The notes under the pieces: model-generated
Database searches by the model: none
What the model was told of the DNA's origin: nothing
Seen by the model: only the letters and a program-made list of their open reading frames with translations
Shown here: one piece after another, positions 62,930 to 64,000 of the stretch
How the letters are laid out: each line of letters starts with the position of its first letter
How positions within the stretch are numbered: the first letter of the stretch is position 1
Assembly: GCF_027988105.1 (NCBI RefSeq)
Contig: NZ_JAQJZJ010000011.1
Span: 1 to 64,000 of the forward strand
Reading direction: 5' to 3'
Length of the DNA stretch: 64,000 nt
DNA from: Pseudomonas aestuarii
GTDB lineage: Bacteria; Pseudomonadota; Gammaproteobacteria; Pseudomonadales; Pseudomonadaceae
Translations under genes and position numbers: made by a program

Positions 62930-63400
62930 TCACTGCCGGCCGATGGCCGCGAATTGCGCCTGGGTCAGTTGCGCCAGCACCTCGGCCGCCAACTCCACCT
63001 CCAGCCCGCGCCGCCCGGCACTGACGAAGATGCTCGGATACTGCTGCGCCGAGGCGTCGATAAAGGTGCGCAGACGCTTCTTCTGCCCCAGCGGGCTGAT
63101 CCCGCCGAGCAGATAGCCGGTGGCGCGTTGCGCCGCCGCGGGGTCGGCCATGTCGGCCTTCTTCACCGCGGCGGCCTGGGCCAGGGCTTTCAGGTCGAGG
63201 CTGCCGGCCACCGGTACCACTGCCACCAGCAACTCGCCTTTTTCAGTGGCCGCGAGCAGGGTCTTGAACACCCGGGCCGGCTCGAGATCGAGTTTTTCCA
63301 CCGCCTCCAGGCCATAGGACGCGGCCTTGGGATCATGGCTGTAACTGTGCACCCGGTGCGCAGCCTGGGCTTTTTTCAGCAGGTCGATGGCAGGAGTCAT
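62930..63400 (-). CDS. ybaK: Cys-tRNA(Pro)/Cys-tRNA(Cys) deacylase YbaK
   Basis: This 156-residue protein removes cysteine from mischarged tRNA-Pro. VFKTLLAATEKGELLVAVVPV includes the conserved Lys, and GYLLGGISPLGQKKRLRTFID the substrate pocket. It is transcribed toward glpK and divergent from glpR. Confidence 0.95.
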   Translation of the reverse strand: MTPAIDLLKKAQAAHRVHSYSHDPKAASYGLEAVEKLDLEPARVFKTLLAATEKGELLVAVVPVAGSLDLKALAQAAAVKKADMADPAAAQRATGYLLGGISPLGQKKRLRTFIDASAQQYPSIFVSAGRRGLEVELAAEVLAQLTQAQFAAIGRQ

Positions 63401-63451
63401 GTTCGAATGTGAAAACAATCTGATGAAGTCTGCGTACCTTAGCCGAAAATT

Positions 63452-63472
63452 TGTCGAACGACAGCCTATAAT
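63452..63472 (+). promoter_or_regulatory. glpR promoter with operator-like palindrome
   Basis: A perfect -10 box TATAAT (63467-63472) is preceded by the palindrome TGTCG-AA-CGACA (63452-63463). Its core TCGAACGA matches the centre of the GlpR operator as known from E. coli (TCGWWCGA). No strong -35 is seen. Confidence 0.6.
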
Positions 63473-63497
63473 GCCGTGCACAACAAGGATCGCTCCC

Positions 63498-64000
63498 ATG
63501 ACCCTGGCACCGCGCCAACACGACATTCTCAACCTCGCCCGCGAACGCGGCTACGTCAGTATCGACGAACTGGCCCAGGCGTTTGCCGTCACCCCGCAGA
63601 CCATCCGTCGCGACATCAATCAACTGGCCGAACAGGGCCTGCTGCGACGCACCCATGGCGGCGCCGCCAGCGAAGCCTCGAGCACCCAGAACACCGCGTA
63701 CGCCATGCGCGCCGGGCAGATGCGCGAGGAAAAGCAGCGCATTGCCGAGGCCATCGCCGCGCATATCCCCGACCATGCCTCGGTGTTCATCAACATCGGC
63801 ACCACCACCGAGGCGATTGCCCGCGAGCTGCTCAAACGCAAGGGCTTGAAGATCATCACCAATAATCTGCACGTCGCCGCCCAGCTCAGTAGCCGGGCGG
63901 ACTTCGAGGTTCTGCTGGCAGGCGGCACGGTGCGCAGCGACGGCGGCGTGGTCGGCCAGTCGACGGTGGATTTCATCCAGCAGTTCAAGGTCGACTTCGC
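63498..64000 (+). CDS. glpR: DeoR-family glycerol regulon repressor (3' end beyond window)
   Basis: The visible 167 codons show a DeoR-type helix-turn-helix (RQHDILNLARERGYVSIDELAQAF, TPQTIRRDINQLAEQGLLRRTHGGA begins it) and the start of the sugar-phosphate-binding domain (VFINIGTTTEAIARELL, IITNNLHVA, LLAGGTVRSDGGVVG). Context with glpK supports GlpR, the glycerol-3-phosphate-responsive repressor. AAGGAT precedes the ATG. Confidence 0.93.
   Translation, partial: MTLAPRQHDILNLARERGYVSIDELAQAFAVTPQTIRRDINQLAEQGLLRRTHGGAASEASSTQNTAYAMRAGQMREEKQRIAEAIAAHIPDHASVFINIGTTTEAIARELLKRKGLKIITNNLHVAAQLSSRADFEVLLAGGTVRSDGGVVGQSTVDFIQQFKVDF

Overview
The window is a chromosomal segment of a GC-rich gammaproteobacterium, almost certainly a Pseudomonas (sensu lato). 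The evidence is gene content and gene order: quiP, a six-gene Sha/Mrp antiporter operon with fused A+B subunits, pdxH, dinG, apbC-metG, rnfABCDGE-nth, gloA-argG-motY-pyrC-rnt-peroxiredoxin-bfd-bfrB-grxD, argF, and glpK/ybaK/glpR. From memory, much of this resembles two P. aeruginosa regions (around PA1032-PA1059 and PA3480-PA3584). Typical Pseudomonas REP palindromes occur between genes. No rRNA, tRNA, CRISPR array, integrase or insertion sequence was seen.

Region 1-7150 (accessory) is a type I secretion locus on the minus strand. It holds an HlyB-type ABC exporter whose C39 domain lacks the catalytic Cys, an HlyD adaptor, a small N-terminally membrane-anchored protein, and a large RTX protein that runs off the left edge. 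After a 206-residue N-terminal domain the RTX protein has an Asp-Pro junction followed by a module closely resembling the self-processing module of Neisseria FrpC. The small gene sits 12 bp upstream of it, as frpD precedes frpC. The small gene and the RTX N-terminal domain are visibly AT-rich, and the composition changes close to the predicted cleavage site. This is the most unusual system in the window.

Region 7400-32200 holds an acetyltransferase, an EamA exporter with a cysteine-synthase-like enzyme, a tandem 77-bp repeat and the Sha/Mrp Na+/H+ antiporter operon. The antiporter operon has a long leader with several hairpins and a mutually exclusive pairing. Envelope genes follow (four OmpA-type or glycine-zipper lipoproteins, a collagen-like exported protein), together with pdxH, a serine hydrolase, dinG, two SEC-C proteins and the AHL-acylase-like quiP.

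Region 32600-57750 is mostly core metabolism and redox: NAD synthesis (nadE), dCTP deaminase, a cold-shock protein, Fe-S carrier apbC, metG, the RNF electron-transport complex with endonuclease III, arginine synthesis (argG, argF), pyrimidine synthesis (pyrC), RNase T, peroxiredoxin, iron storage and release (bfd with a Fur-box-like promoter, bfrB), grxD and a molybdopterin oxidoreductase. rnfC carries a recently duplicated 64-residue repeat.

Region 57900-64000 has a PhzF-family protein, an outer-membrane barrel protein behind a good sigma-54 promoter match, a periplasmic protein with two PilJ-N-like repeats, glpK (no glpF beside it), ybaK, and the start of glpR with an operator-like palindrome next to its -10 box.
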